Assembly (NCBI RefSeq): GCF_000171615.1
Contig: NZ_ABFU01000042.1
Coordinates: 44,136 to 108,135, forward strand
Reading direction: 5' to 3'
From: Bacillus coahuilensis m4-4
GTDB taxonomy: Bacteria > Bacillota > Bacilli > Bacillales > Bacillaceae_K
Length of the DNA: 64,000 nt
The notes under the pieces were generated by a model. It worked only from the letters and a program-made list of their open reading frames with translations. It was not told where the DNA came from and searched no databases. Position numbers and translations under genes: made by a program. Of the stretch, positions 29,537 through 39,009 are shown one piece after another. Position 1 is the first letter of the stretch. Every line of letters begins with the position of its first letter.

Positions 29537-29945
29537 AAATCAAACTCAAACTCAAACACTACTACAAATGAATCATAATAAAGATGATCATGGAAAAATT
29601 GAAATAGCTCCAGAAGTAATCGAAGTAATCGCAGGTATTGCGGCATCTGAAGTTGAAGGAGTTTCTCAAATGCGTGGAAACTTCGCATCTGGTGTAGTAG
29701 AGCGACTTGGTAAAAAGAATCACGGAAAAGGTGTAAAAGTTGAACTACACGATGATGGAATCATCATTGACATCTATTGCGTAATGGGCTTTGGACTATC
29801 TATTCCAACCATCGCAGCACAGGTACAAGACAATATTCGTGAAGCACTATTAAACATGACAGCTCTAGAAGCAAAAGAAGTCAATGTACATGTAGTCGGC
29901 ATTCAATTTGAAACACAAAAGCCAGAAATGGAAGAGCAAATGTAA
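29529..29945 (+). CDS. yqhY: Asp23/Gls24 family protein YqhY
   Basis: A 138-residue Asp23 family protein (GKIEIAPEVIEVIAGIAASE, VSQMRGNFASGVVERLG). In B. subtilis YqhY is linked genetically to acetyl-CoA carboxylase activity, which fits its place directly after accC. The ATG at 29529 has GGAGGTG upstream, inside the end of accC. A terminator follows. Confidence 0.94.
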   Translation: MAENQTQTQTLLQMNHNKDDHGKIEIAPEVIEVIAGIAASEVEGVSQMRGNFASGVVERLGKKNHGKGVKVELHDDGIIIDIYCVMGFGLSIPTIAAQVQDNIREALLNMTALEAKEVNVHVVGIQFETQKPEMEEQM

Positions 29946-29961
29946 GGATGAAATGAAAGAA

Positions 29962-29993
29962 GCACCAGATATCTTTGATGTCTGGTGTTTTTT
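29962..29993 (+). terminator. accBC-yqhY terminator
   Basis: CACCAGATATC, loop TTT, GATGTCTGGTG, then TTTTTT. Confidence 0.92.
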
Positions 29994-30044
29994 GTTGGGA
30001 GTAGGGGATTTAGAGGGTTCCTTGAATCCTGCGTGGCTGGGGTT

Positions 30045-30200
30045 GCAGGCGAGACGCGGTGCACATCTCAAGTTATGATGGTGCTTTGAGCCACGCGCAG
30101 GCGAGGCGCGGTGCACATCTCAAGTAATAATGGTGTTTTGAGCCCCACGCAGGCGAGGCGCGGTGCACATCTCAAGTAATGAAGGTGCTTTGAGCCCCGC
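30045..30200. repeat. Three tandem 52-bp GC-rich repeats
   Basis: Copies begin at 30045, 30097 and 30149, each starting GCAGGCGAGrCGCGGTGCAC and carrying CATCTCAAG and TTTGAGCC. Within the third copy GGCGCGG and CCGCGCC can pair around an inner CTCAA/TTGAG stem, so each unit may fold as a hairpin. No ORF with a ribosome binding site runs through. The GC content is well above the surroundings. Nothing else is seen in 29994-30320. Confidence 0.85.
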
Positions 30201-30327
30201 GCCAGCATCCGGCGAAGCAATCTACTTCTATTTATCTCATTCATGCATCCCACAATCGTCCCGCATTACTACTTTATTCTTCACTCTCCGTTCTAATCTA
30301 ACAATAATAATTCAATAAAATTCCTCC

Positions 30328-30340
30328 ACATCCGAACATT
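30328..30340 (+). promoter_or_regulatory. PurR-type box upstream of nusB-folD
   Basis: ACATCCGAACATT fits the PurBox core CCGAACWWT. In B. subtilis the nusB(yqhZ)-folD unit belongs to the PurR regulon. The second, inverted box is not clear here. Confidence 0.5.
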
Positions 30341-30463
30341 CTCTATTAGAATTTTGCGAAAATAAGGTTTTTTCGAGGAATTCGTGCGCTTGTCCTGTTG
30401 ATATGCTATTATCTTTATTATATTAAGAACATTAGAGTATTTTATCTACTAAAGGAGCAATAA

Positions 30464-30856
30464 ATGATGAAAAGACATACGGCTCGCGAGAAGGCACTCC
30501 AAGCCCTTTTTCAAATGGATATGAGCCAGTTGAGTGGGCAAGAAGCGTTAACCAATGTAACAGAAGAAAGTGAAATGGATGATTACCTATCCAAACTTGT
30601 ACTTCAAACAGAAACGAACTTAGAAGTCATTGATCAAAAGATTCGGGAGAACTTAGAGAAATGGTCTTTTGAGCGTCTAGCAAAAGTAGACAGAAGTATA
30701 CTTCGATTAACAGTTTGTGAAATGATGTTCATCGAGGATGTGCCAAATAAGGTAGCGATCAATGAAGCGATTGAGTTAGCTAAAACGTTCGGTGATGATC
30801 AGTCAAGTAAATTTATTAACGCAGTTCTTTCTAAAGTGCAATTATCACTATCCTAA
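30464..30856 (+). CDS. nusB: Transcription antitermination factor NusB
   Basis: Works with NusE (S10) in rRNA antitermination. A 130-residue all-helical protein with the conserved [17 protein letters not shown] start, [18 protein letters not shown] and [23 protein letters not shown] precedes two adjacent ATG codons (30464, 30467). folD follows 26 bases later. Confidence 0.97.
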   Translation: MMKRHTAREKALQALFQMDMSQLSGQEALTNVTEESEMDDYLSKLVLQTETNLEVIDQKIRENLEKWSFERLAKVDRSILRLTVCEMMFIEDVPNKVAINEAIELAKTFGDDQSSKFINAVLSKVQLSLS

Positions 30857-30882
30857 AAAGAAGAAAAATAGGGGGAGATATC

Positions 30883-31748
30883 GTGGCAGGTAGAATAATT
30901 GATGGGAAACAGATTGCTCAAGTTTTAAGAGATTCTATTCAAGAGGAAGTTATGTTTTTAAAAGATAAAGGCATCACACCTGGTCTGGCGGTTGTGTTAG
31001 TAGGAGATAATCAAGCGTCGGAGACTTACGTTAGAATGAAACAGAAGGCTTGTGAGAATGTTGGAATGCACTCCATTCTTATCCATTATCCTGCAACAGT
31101 ATCTGAAACAGAACTCTTAGCAAAACTGCATGAGTTAAATCAAGACACGTCCATTCACGGTATTTTAGTTCAATTACCTTTACCTGATAACATCTCTGAA
31201 ATTAAGGTAATCGAAACGATTGTTCCAGAAAAAGACGTAGATGGTTTTCATCCGATTAATATTGGACGTATGATGACAGGTCAAGATGCATTTTTACCTT
31301 GTACTCCTTATGGGATTATCAAAATGCTTGAACATGAGAATATTGATCTTGAAGGCAAGCATGTGGTAGTGATCGGGCGTAGTAATATTGTGGGGAAACC
31401 AGTTGGACAACTTCTTTTAAACAAAAATGCAACGGTTACGTACTGTCATTCTCGTACGAAAGATTTGGCTAGTGTTACGCGGTCGGCTGATATATTAGTG
31501 GCAGCGGTTGGGAAGGCGAAATTTATTACGGAAGAATACATTAAGCCTGGAGCTGTTGTGATTGATGTGGGGATGAACCGGGATGAACAAGATAAATTAT
31601 GCGGGGATGTTGATTTGAAGGTGTTCGGAATATGACAAAGGCTATTACTCCTGTCCCTGGTGGTGTAGGACCAATGACGATTACAATGCTACTGTTTAAT
31701 ACTGTGAAATCTGCTGCGAACGTGCTAGATTCTAGCTATTCCCTCTAA
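30883..31748 (+). CDS. folD: Bifunctional methylenetetrahydrofolate dehydrogenase/cyclohydrolase, one frameshift
   Basis: Interconverts methylene-, methenyl- and formyl-tetrahydrofolate for purine synthesis. Segments seen: [14 protein letters not shown] with the catalytic Lys, [39 protein letters not shown]. One T is missing in the run at 31614-31616; adding it gives [27 protein letters not shown] and the normal C-terminus. GTG start after GGGGGAG. About 288 residues. Confidence 0.95.
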
Positions 31749-31855
31749 AGTTATTTACAATAGAATAAGAATACAAAGAGTTGTAGAGAAGTGTTGACTT
31801 ATGGTTCATACTTTGAAACAGCTCTTTCTTATAAAGAAATAAAGGATGACTTCAT

Positions 31856-33193
31856 TTGACAGAAGACCGTTATTTATCCATAGGAGCCTTAACGAAATAC
31901 ATAAAACGAAAGTTTGAACGAGATCCTCATTTAACAGGCGTTCATATAAGGGGAGAACTATCTAATTTCAAATCACATTCCTCTGGACATTTATATTTTA
32001 CATTAAAAGATGATAAAGCTAGAATTTCAAGCATTATGTTTGCTTCTAGCGCAAAATCTTTAAAGTTTAACCCGGAAAATGGCATGAAGGTTCTAGTAAC
32101 AGGGGATGTAACCGTTTATGAATCAGGCGGTCAGTATCAGATTTATGTAAAAACTATGGAGCCTGACGGTATTGGAGCTTTGTATCTAGCTTATGAGCAG
32201 TTAAAAGCGAATTTAGAACAAGAAGGGCTATTCGATACCGCACATAAAAAGCCGTTACCTCTTTATCCTCGAGTGGTTGGTGTAGTGACTTCTCCTACTG
32301 GAGCAGCTGTGCGAGATATAATTACGACCATTAAAAGAAGGTACCCGATAGCCAAAATACTGGTTCTTCCTGCCCTGGTTCAAGGGGGGCAAGCAGCTCC
32401 ATCCATTGTGAAAGCAATTGCGCAGGCGAATTCGATTCCAAAAATGGATGTCATAATTGTTGGGCGTGGAGGGGGTTCCATAGAAGAGCTATGGGCTTTT
32501 AATGAAGAAGCAGTGGCTAGAGCCATCTTTCAATCAAATGTACCAGTCATTTCTGCTGTTGGACATGAAACGGATTTTACGATTGCCGATTTTGTGGCGG
32601 ATCAAAGAGCACCAACTCCTACTGCTGCAGCTGAACTCGCGGTCCCTCATATAGAAGAAATTACGGAGCGTGTACTAAGTAGAGAGTTACGGTTAAACCG
32701 GGCTGTAAATGAACGGATTAGACAAAGTCAAACTGCCTTAAAAGCATTAACAGATTCCTATGCTTTAAGAAACCCAAAGAGGCTTTATGAGCAACATATG
32801 GAGAGACTGGACCGACTAACTGAATCGTTAGGTACTGAGCAAAACCGCATGCTTGATAAAAAGTCAGAGCAACTAAAAGGGTTAGCTAGACGATTAGAAT
32901 TCATTCATCCAGGTAAGGCTATGTCGAATCAAAAAGAACAGCTAGACCGACTAACCAAACAACAGAACTATCATATGAAGCGTATGATTGAATCATCTCA
33001 AAAAGAACTTTATCGTCACATTGCCATGCTTGATGCATTGAGTCCGTTAAAAATACTTGAACGCGGTTATAGTGTTTTATTTAGCGAGGAAAAACAAGTA
33101 GTAAAGAGTATTGCTCAAGTTGACCGGGGAGATAAGATCAATGTTAGGCTAGCTGATGGAGAATTATATTGTGAAGTGGTGGAGAAGGAGTGA
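31856..33193 (+). CDS. xseA: Exodeoxyribonuclease VII large subunit
   Basis: Degrades single-stranded DNA with XseB. A 445-residue intact frame with N-terminal OB-fold (LTGVHIRGELSNFKSHSSGH), catalytic domain (GVVTSPTGAAVRDIITT, VGRGGGSIEELWAFNEE, SAVGHETDFTIADFVAD) and a coiled-coil C-terminus. TTG start with AAAGGATG upstream. The stop overlaps xseB by four bases. Confidence 0.97.
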   Translation: MTEDRYLSIGALTKYIKRKFERDPHLTGVHIRGELSNFKSHSSGHLYFTLKDDKARISSIMFASSAKSLKFNPENGMKVLVTGDVTVYESGGQYQIYVKTMEPDGIGALYLAYEQLKANLEQEGLFDTAHKKPLPLYPRVVGVVTSPTGAAVRDIITTIKRRYPIAKILVLPALVQGGQAAPSIVKAIAQANSIPKMDVIIVGRGGGSIEELWAFNEEAVARAIFQSNVPVISAVGHETDFTIADFVADQRAPTPTAAAELAVPHIEEITERVLSRELRLNRAVNERIRQSQTALKALTDSYALRNPKRLYEQHMERLDRLTESLGTEQNRMLDKKSEQLKGLARRLEFIHPGKAMSNQKEQLDRLTKQQNYHMKRMIESSQKELYRHIAMLDALSPLKILERGYSVLFSEEKQVVKSIAQVDRGDKINVRLADGELYCEVVEKE

Positions 33194-33429
33194 AACGTAT
33201 GTCAGAAGAATTAAGTTTTGAAAAGGCAATGGAGAATCTTGAAAAAATTGTTCAACGATTAGAAGAGGGAGATGTCCCATTAGAAGAAGCAATTGAAATC
33301 TATAAAGAAGGAATGGGACTTTCTAAACTTTGTCATGAGAAAATTCGTAAAGTCGAATCAGAGCTTGCGACGGTTCTGACTGAAGAAGGAGAAGTTGAAT
33401 TTACTTTACCTAAGGAGGCAAAGGAATGA
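33190..33429 (+). CDS. xseB: Exodeoxyribonuclease VII small subunit
   Basis: A 79-residue helical hairpin protein (LSFEKAMENLEKIVQRLEEG, then IEIYKEGMGLSKLCHEKI) that binds the XseA coiled coil. It overlaps both neighbours by four bases, so xseA-xseB-ispA are translationally coupled. The start is either the frame-first codon at 33190 or the ATG at 33199 after GGAGAAGGAG. Confidence 0.96.
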   Translation: MKRMSEELSFEKAMENLEKIVQRLEEGDVPLEEAIEIYKEGMGLSKLCHEKIRKVESELATVLTEEGEVEFTLPKEAKE

Positions 33430-34310
33430 CAACGAATCTCCGGTCTTTCATGACAGAATATAAAGCAATTATTGACAAGGAATTAGTAGAGCAAATTGAC
33501 TATCTATCTATTCCAACGAGCTTAAAGGAAAGTATGATCTATTCAGTAAGTGCTGGCGGAAAAAGAATTCGACCTGTTTTACTTTTAGCGACTATAGAAG
33601 CGTTTGGAAAATCGCCTGCTTTAGGGATTAAAGCAGCCGTTGCTTTAGAAATGGTTCACACCTATTCTCTTATTCATGATGACCTCCCAAGTATGGATGA
33701 TGATGATTTAAGGCGAGGAAAGCCGACGAATCATAAAGTATTTGGTGAAGCTACTGCGATTTTAGCAGGTGATGCACTATTAACCTACAGCTTTGAAGTG
33801 ATTGCGAGCATGAAAGATATTTTACCCCAAACTAAAATTGAATTAGTCCGTTTGTTTGCAAAGGCAGCTGGTCCAGAAGGCATGGTAGGTGGGCAGGTTG
33901 CAGACATGGAGGGTGAACGAAAAACCTTAACTCTAGAAGAGTTGGAGTATATTCATCGAAATAAAACAGGGAAATTACTTCAGTATGCTGTTGTAGCAGG
34001 TGCAATTATTGGTGGAGCTTCTAAAGAAGAGGTACGACTGTATAAAGAGTATGCAGAGCATATTGGATTAGCCTTTCAAATCAAGGATGACATATTAGAC
34101 ATAGAAGGTACTGAAGACAAAATAGGTAAAAGAGTCGGTAGTGATGTGAACAATGACAAATCAACCTACCCATCTCTTCTGACTCTTGAAGGAGCCAAAG
34201 AAAAATTAGAGTATCACAGAAACGAAGCACATTCTATTTTACATAAAACGTCACAGAAAACGGTCTTATTAAATGATCTAATTGAGATGATTGTCTCCCG
34301 TGACCATTAA
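33426..34310 (+). CDS. ispA: Polyprenyl (farnesyl) diphosphate synthase
   Basis: Condenses isopentenyl and allylic diphosphates to farnesyl diphosphate. A 294-residue intact frame with both Asp-rich motifs: HDDLPSMDDDDLRRGKPTNH (first) and QIKDDILDIEG (second), plus GGKRIRPVLLL. ATGA overlap with xseB. In this genome an OLE RNA and oapA separate it from dxs, another isoprenoid gene. Confidence 0.97.
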   Translation: MTTNLRSFMTEYKAIIDKELVEQIDYLSIPTSLKESMIYSVSAGGKRIRPVLLLATIEAFGKSPALGIKAAVALEMVHTYSLIHDDLPSMDDDDLRRGKPTNHKVFGEATAILAGDALLTYSFEVIASMKDILPQTKIELVRLFAKAAGPEGMVGGQVADMEGERKTLTLEELEYIHRNKTGKLLQYAVVAGAIIGGASKEEVRLYKEYAEHIGLAFQIKDDILDIEGTEDKIGKRVGSDVNNDKSTYPSLLTLEGAKEKLEYHRNEAHSILHKTSQKTVLLNDLIEMIVSRDH

Positions 34311-34329
34311 CGTCATTCGGTGACATTCA

Positions 34330-34359
34330 TTGGGAAAGTGGCATAAAATATGTTATAAT
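34330..34359 (+). promoter_or_regulatory. Predicted promoter of the OLE RNA
   Basis: TTGGGA (34330-34335), 18-base spacer, TATAAT (34354-34359). Transcription would begin near 34366, where the structured RNA region starts. Confidence 0.55.
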
Positions 34360-34365
34360 AGAAGC

Positions 34366-34955
34366 AATTCGTTTGGGTGGTGCAGTATTCTAGTCAGTCT
34401 TCCTGTCATGAAGGTGGGCCTAAAAATCCACTAAAGGGCACATCGATGAAGTTCCTGGTTTTGGCTTGAGGAGCCCAGCCCAGCCTTGGGTTGATGTTGG
34501 GAGTAAGGCATTAGGGCGATCCACAATGGCATGTGGGCGTTGACCCTTTCGCCGCGGAGGCTCTAAATGTGTAGATTTTCAAAGGGCGATTACTGCATGT
34601 TTAGAGTATGAACCTGTGAGACGGGCCATTCTACTTGGTCAGTGAGCAGCGTAGCCTGCCTTGAGTGAGGTATGAGGGGATTATGGTAACAGAGTACACA
34701 TTAGTTGGCCATTAATATGTGCTTTTTCGTCCATATGAAATCTGCTTTGCAAAAGAGGCTAAGGACAGGTTAAAGACTGTTGAGGAAAACTCCTAGACTG
34801 TTCCAAAAGACATATAAAGGGGATTATAGTACGGACTAAGTGGTAATCCAGTCTAACTGATGGTGACACAGTTAAGGCGACTTTAAAGGGAAACCGCCAG
34901 AATGGCAACATCTGGTAGTTGTCTGGGAAAACCTACTGGACCTAAGCCGTAATTT
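34366..34955 (+). ncRNA. ole: OLE RNA (ornate large extremophilic RNA)
   Basis: About 590 bases of purine-rich, non-coding sequence between ispA and a membrane-protein gene followed by dxs, yqxC, argR and recN, which is the classic OLE context. It has no credible ORF, a base composition richer in G than the flanks, and many local stems with GA-rich loops, for example GAGGAAAACTC near 34780, GGCG-TTTAAAGGGAAA-CCGCC near 34875 and CTGG/CCTACTGG near 34910. OLE RNAs of roughly 600 bases form a membrane ribonucleoprotein complex with OapA in some Firmicutes, tied to cold, alcohol and metal stress. Boundaries are estimates; identity rests mainly on context, as no covariance search could be run. 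Confidence 0.88.
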
Positions 34956-34988
34956 TTATCCTTTGTGTGGCCATCCAAACTATACATA

Positions 34989-35589
34989 ATGATGAAACGG
35001 TGTGTAAAACCATATATGAATGATCTTTTAAGAAAATCAATAAAATGGAGTGTTTCTATAGCCGTTATCACATTAGTGTTAGCGGCTATTTTTTCAATTA
35101 TATCTAGCCTAGTCTTAAATAAAGTAAGTTGGACAATTGGACTGTTAGTCGTATTAATGATCGTGTTAATCGGTATTTTTTTTGTATATGTTAGGGATCG
35201 CAGCGACAGCGGCCGATGAGACGCCCTTTCATGCGATGGCATCAAAGAAAGTATACGGGGCACGACATTCTATACGAATTGTAAGAAATGCCGACCGCTT
35301 TGCTAGCTTTTGTAACGATGTTATTGGTGATATTTCAGGGATTATTAGCGGTACCGCTACAGCTATCGTAATCATTCAATTAGCCTTAAACTTTGAAATC
35401 TCTAGTGGAAGTATGACAGAATATACAATAAGTGTTATATTGACAAGTATTATTGCGGCTATAACCGTAGGCGGAAAAGCAATTGGAAAAACGATAGCGA
35501 TACATTTTTCAAAGGATATTATTTTTCAAGTAGGGAAAGTGTTACAATTTGTTGAGGAAAATTTTCATATCGTTATAATAAAAGAATAA
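34989..35589 (+). CDS. oapA: OLE-associated membrane protein OapA, one frameshift
   Basis: About 200 residues with four membrane segments: SVSIAVITLVLAAIFSIIS, IGLLVVLMIVLIGIFF, GIISGTATAIVIIQLAL and ISVILTSIIAAITVGG. Between the second and third is the conserved-looking LGIAATAADETPFHAMASKK segment and a polar stretch with ADRFASFCNDVIGD. Adding one T to the T8 run at 35176-35183 joins the two frames. The start is uncertain (ATG 34989 or 35016; neither has a strong ribosome binding site). OapA binds OLE RNA and brings it to the membrane; the call follows from position directly after the RNA and before dxs. Confidence 0.87.
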
Positions 35590-35650
35590 AAAGAAATAAA
35601 AAACGGGAAAATATTCGTAGAAAAATTCGACATGAAAGTGAGTGATCCAT

Positions 35651-37546
35651 ATGGATCTAACGTCTATTAAAGACCCTTCATTTTTGAAGGACATGTCTAT
35701 TTCTGAATTGGAACAACTTAGTGAAGAGATACGTCAATTCTTAATAGAAAACCTATCAAATACAGGAGGACATATTGGACCCAATTTAGGGGTTGTGGAG
35801 TTAACCATCGCTTTACATAAAGTTTTTGATAGTCCTAAAGATAAATTTTTATGGGATGTAGGGCATCAATCCTATGTTCATAAAATACTAACAGGACGAG
35901 CAGGACAATTTGATACATTGCGTCAATATAAAGGGTTATGTGGATTTCCTAAGATGGTAGAGAGTGAGCATGATGTGTGGGAAACGGGGCATAGTTCAAC
36001 CTCTTTATCTGGAGCAATGGGAATGGCGATTGCACGTGACATTAAAAAAAGAAAAATCACATATCATTCCAATCATAGGTGATGGGGCCTTAACAGGTGG
36101 TATGGCGTTAGAAGCATTAAACCATATAGGGCATGAACAAAAAGATATGATCGTCATTTTAAACGATAATGAAATGTCTATTGCCCCGAATGTGGGAGCC
36201 CTTCATAATGTATTAGGAAGATTAAGAACTGCAGGGAAATACCACTGGGTGAAAGAAGAGCTTGAGTGGCTACTAAAAGAAAATACCTGCTGTTGGCGGA
36301 ACTCTAGCAACCACGGCTGAAAAAGTAAAAGATTCGTTAAAGTATTTATTAGTTTCTGGTGTGTTTTTTGAAGAGCTAGGATTTACGTATTTAGGTCCAA
36401 TTGATGGACACGATTATGAACAGTTATTTGAAAATTTACAGTATGCCAAAAAGACAAAAGGTCCTGTCTTATTCCATGTGATCACTAAAAAAAGGTAAGG
36501 GCTATCATCCTGCAGAAGCAGACAAAACAGGAACTTGGCATGGTACAGGCCCATATAAAATTGATACGGGTGACATCATTAAGCCAGTAAATGCTCCGCC
36601 TTCTTGGAGTGGATTAGTTAGTGGTACCGTGCAAAAGCTAGCACGTAAAGATGAACGAATTGTTGCGATAACTCCTGCCATGCCAGTAGGTTCAAAATTA
36701 ACCGGCTTCGCAGAAGAATTTCCTGAACGAATGTTTGATGTGGGAATTGCGGAGCAACACGCAGCAACAGTTGCAGCTGGTCTGGCTACACAGAATATGA
36801 AACCGTTCTTGGCGATTTATTCTACGTTTCTACAAAGGGCTTATGACCAAGTCGTTCACGATATTTGTCGTCAAAACTTAAATGTTTTCATTGGGATTGA
36901 CCGTGCAGGACTAGTCGGGGCAGATGGTGAGACACATCAAGGTGTCTTTGACATCGCGTTTTTACGACACTTACCGAATATGGTCTTAATGATGCCAAAA
37001 GATGAAAATGAAGGTCAGCATATGGTGAATACGGCTATAAAGTATGATAATGGTCCAATCGCGATGCGTTTCCCTAGGGGTAATGGATACGGAGTACCAA
37101 TGGATAACGAACTTCATACTATTCCTATTGGTCAATGGGAAGTATTAAGAGAAGGTACAGATGCTGTAATCTTAACGTTTGGTACGACCATTCCTATGGC
37201 AATGGAAAGCGCTATGCTTCTTGAAAAACAAGGTGTATCAGTACGGGTCGTGAACGCTCGATTTATTAAACCACTAGATGAGAATATGCTTCATGAAATT
37301 TTCTCAAGTGAACTTCCGGTCCTCACTGTAGAAGAAGCTGTTCTTCAAGGAGGATTTGGTAGTGCGGTACTTGAGTTCGCTCATGATGTTGGCTACCATA
37401 ATGCGGTAGTAGACCGTCTTGGTATTCCGGATCATTTTATTGAGCATGGTAGTGTAAAAGAGCTATTAAATGAAATTGGATTAACGAAAGAAGGAATTAT
37501 TGATCGCGTTCAATCACTTCTTCCAAAAAAACAAAAAAGGGCGTAA
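35651..37546 (+). CDS. dxs: 1-deoxy-D-xylulose-5-phosphate synthase, three frameshifts
   Basis: Thiamine-diphosphate enzyme for the first step of the MEP isoprenoid pathway. Full inferred length is about 631 residues, normal. TPP motif [18 protein letters not shown] with [10 protein letters not shown]; transketolase half with [18 protein letters not shown] and [17 protein letters not shown]. Breaks: one extra A in the A7 run at 36044-36050; one missing base near 36275-36285 before [14 protein letters not shown]; one extra A in the A7 run at 36487-36493 before [12 protein letters not shown]. Three errors in an essential gene argue for sequencing faults. Confidence 0.95.
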
Positions 37547-37549
37547 TCA

Positions 37550-38422
37550 ATGAAAGTGAAAAAGCAAAGAGTAGATGTTCTCTTAGTAGAACAAGGGTAT
37601 TATGATACAAGAGAACAAGCTAAACGTGCCATTATGGCAGGACTTGTTTATGGAAATGAAGAACGTCTAGAAAAACCAGGTGAAAAAGTAGCGGAAGATA
37701 TAACCCTTTCTATTAAAGGTAAGGTCATGCCATACGTTAGCCGAGGTGGGTTTAAACTAGAAAAAGCTCTACAAGTATTTGATATTTCTGTAGAGGATAA
37801 GGTTTTATTAGACATTGGATCTTCCACTGGAGGATTTACGGATTGTGCTCTACAAAACGGTGCGAAAATGTCTTATGCACTAGATGTAGGGTACAATCAG
37901 CTCGCGTGGAAGCTACGAAATGATGATAGAGTCGTGGTGATGGAACGTACAAATTTTAGGTATGTTAAGCCTGAAGACTTAGAACGAGAGATGCCTACAT
38001 TTGCTTCCATTGATGTATCTTTTATCTCTTTATCGCTTATTCTTCCTGTTTTAAAAACACTACTTGTTCCGGGAAGTGATACAGTCGCACTGGTAAAACC
38101 TCAATTTGAAGCAGGTAGGGAAGAAGTTGGAAAAAAGGGCATTGTCAGAGACCCTAAAACGCATAAAAAAGTTTTAGAAAAGATTGTTCAGTTTTCCTTA
38201 GCAGAAGGATATGATGTGAAAAATCTTTCCTTTTCGCCTATTACAGGAGGAGATGGGAATATAGAATTCCTCCTACACCTTCAGTGGAATGAAAAAGAGT
38301 CAGGCACCAATGAAGTTCTAAAAGACTTACAGGATGTCGTGATGGAAGCGCATCATGAGTTAAAATACAAAAAAAAGAATCTTGATTTGACGAATTCTCA
38401 ATTTTGGGAATTCGTTTTTTAA
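37550..38422 (+). CDS. yqxC: TlyA family rRNA methyltransferase/hemolysin-like protein
   Basis: Predicted 2'-O-methyltransferase of rRNA. N-terminal S4 RNA-binding domain (RVDVLLVEQGYYDTREQAKRA) followed by an FtsJ-like Rossmann methyltransferase: LLDIGSSTGGFTDCALQNGA binds S-adenosylmethionine, and LVKPQFEAGREEVGKKG is a family hallmark. Intact, 290 residues. It begins three bases after dxs, as in B. subtilis. Confidence 0.95.
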   Translation: MKVKKQRVDVLLVEQGYYDTREQAKRAIMAGLVYGNEERLEKPGEKVAEDITLSIKGKVMPYVSRGGFKLEKALQVFDISVEDKVLLDIGSSTGGFTDCALQNGAKMSYALDVGYNQLAWKLRNDDRVVVMERTNFRYVKPEDLEREMPTFASIDVSFISLSLILPVLKTLLVPGSDTVALVKPQFEAGREEVGKKGIVRDPKTHKKVLEKIVQFSLAEGYDVKNLSFSPITGGDGNIEFLLHLQWNEKESGTNEVLKDLQDVVMEAHHELKYKKKNLDLTNSQFWEFVF

Positions 38423-38539
38423 TCAACATTTTTAGAACGAACGTTCTTATAGTTTGAGGAATCCATATACAAATCAAAAACAATAAGGTACTATGAATGT
38501 ATCGGTATATTTATGCAGAGGTTTTTAGAGGTGATTAGT

Positions 38540-38992
38540 ATGGTAAATAAAGGGCAAAGACATATAAAGATTCGAGAAATTATAGCTGCAAATGAAATTG
38601 AAACACAGGATGAACTCGTAGATCAATTAAAAGCAGCAGGATTTAACGTGACTCAGGCAACCGTATCTAGAGATATGAAAGAGTTACACCTGGTAAAAGT
38701 ACCGTTAATGGACGGTAGATATAAATATAGTTTACCGGCAGATCAACGGTTCAATCCATTACAGAAATTAAAAAGAACGATGATGGATGCATTTATTAAA
38801 GTCGATTCAGCTGGACATCTTCTTGTCATGAAAACTCTTCCGGGAAACGCCAATGCAATTGGTGCCTTGATTGATAATCTTGAATGGGAAGAAATTCTTG
38901 GGACGATATGCGGTGACGATACGTGTCTCATCATATGTAGAACAGAACAAGATACTGTTTTGATATCTAATCGCTTACTAGACATGCTTTAA
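38540..38992 (+). CDS. argR: Arginine repressor ArgR/AhrC
   Basis: Arginine-responsive hexameric regulator, 150 residues. Winged-helix DNA-binding domain ([38 protein letters not shown]) and C-terminal arginine-binding core ([34 protein letters not shown]) with the GDD motif. I use ATG 38540 with AGAGGTGAT upstream; an in-frame ATG at 38513 would add nine residues not seen in the family. Confidence 0.97.
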   Translation: MVNKGQRHIKIREIIAANEIETQDELVDQLKAAGFNVTQATVSRDMKELHLVKVPLMDGRYKYSLPADQRFNPLQKLKRTMMDAFIKVDSAGHLLVMKTLPGNANAIGALIDNLEWEEILGTICGDDTCLIICRTEQDTVLISNRLLDML

Positions 38993-39009
38993 GTTGAGGT
39001 GAAACTGTA

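Noticed and set aside
30045..30200. CRISPR array
   Set aside because: The 52-bp units are contiguous with no unique spacers, and no cas genes are present.
29865..30253. Two short minus-strand ORFs across the 52-bp repeats
   Set aside because: They arise only because the repeat length and composition leave a frame open; no ribosome binding site or protein-like composition.
34883..35263. 126-residue minus-strand ORF over the OLE RNA/oapA junction
   Set aside because: No ribosome binding site, and it covers the structured RNA and the conserved OapA coding strand.
35651..37546. dxs as a pseudogene
   Set aside because: Three one-base repairs give a normal-length, fully conserved protein; no second disabling change was seen.
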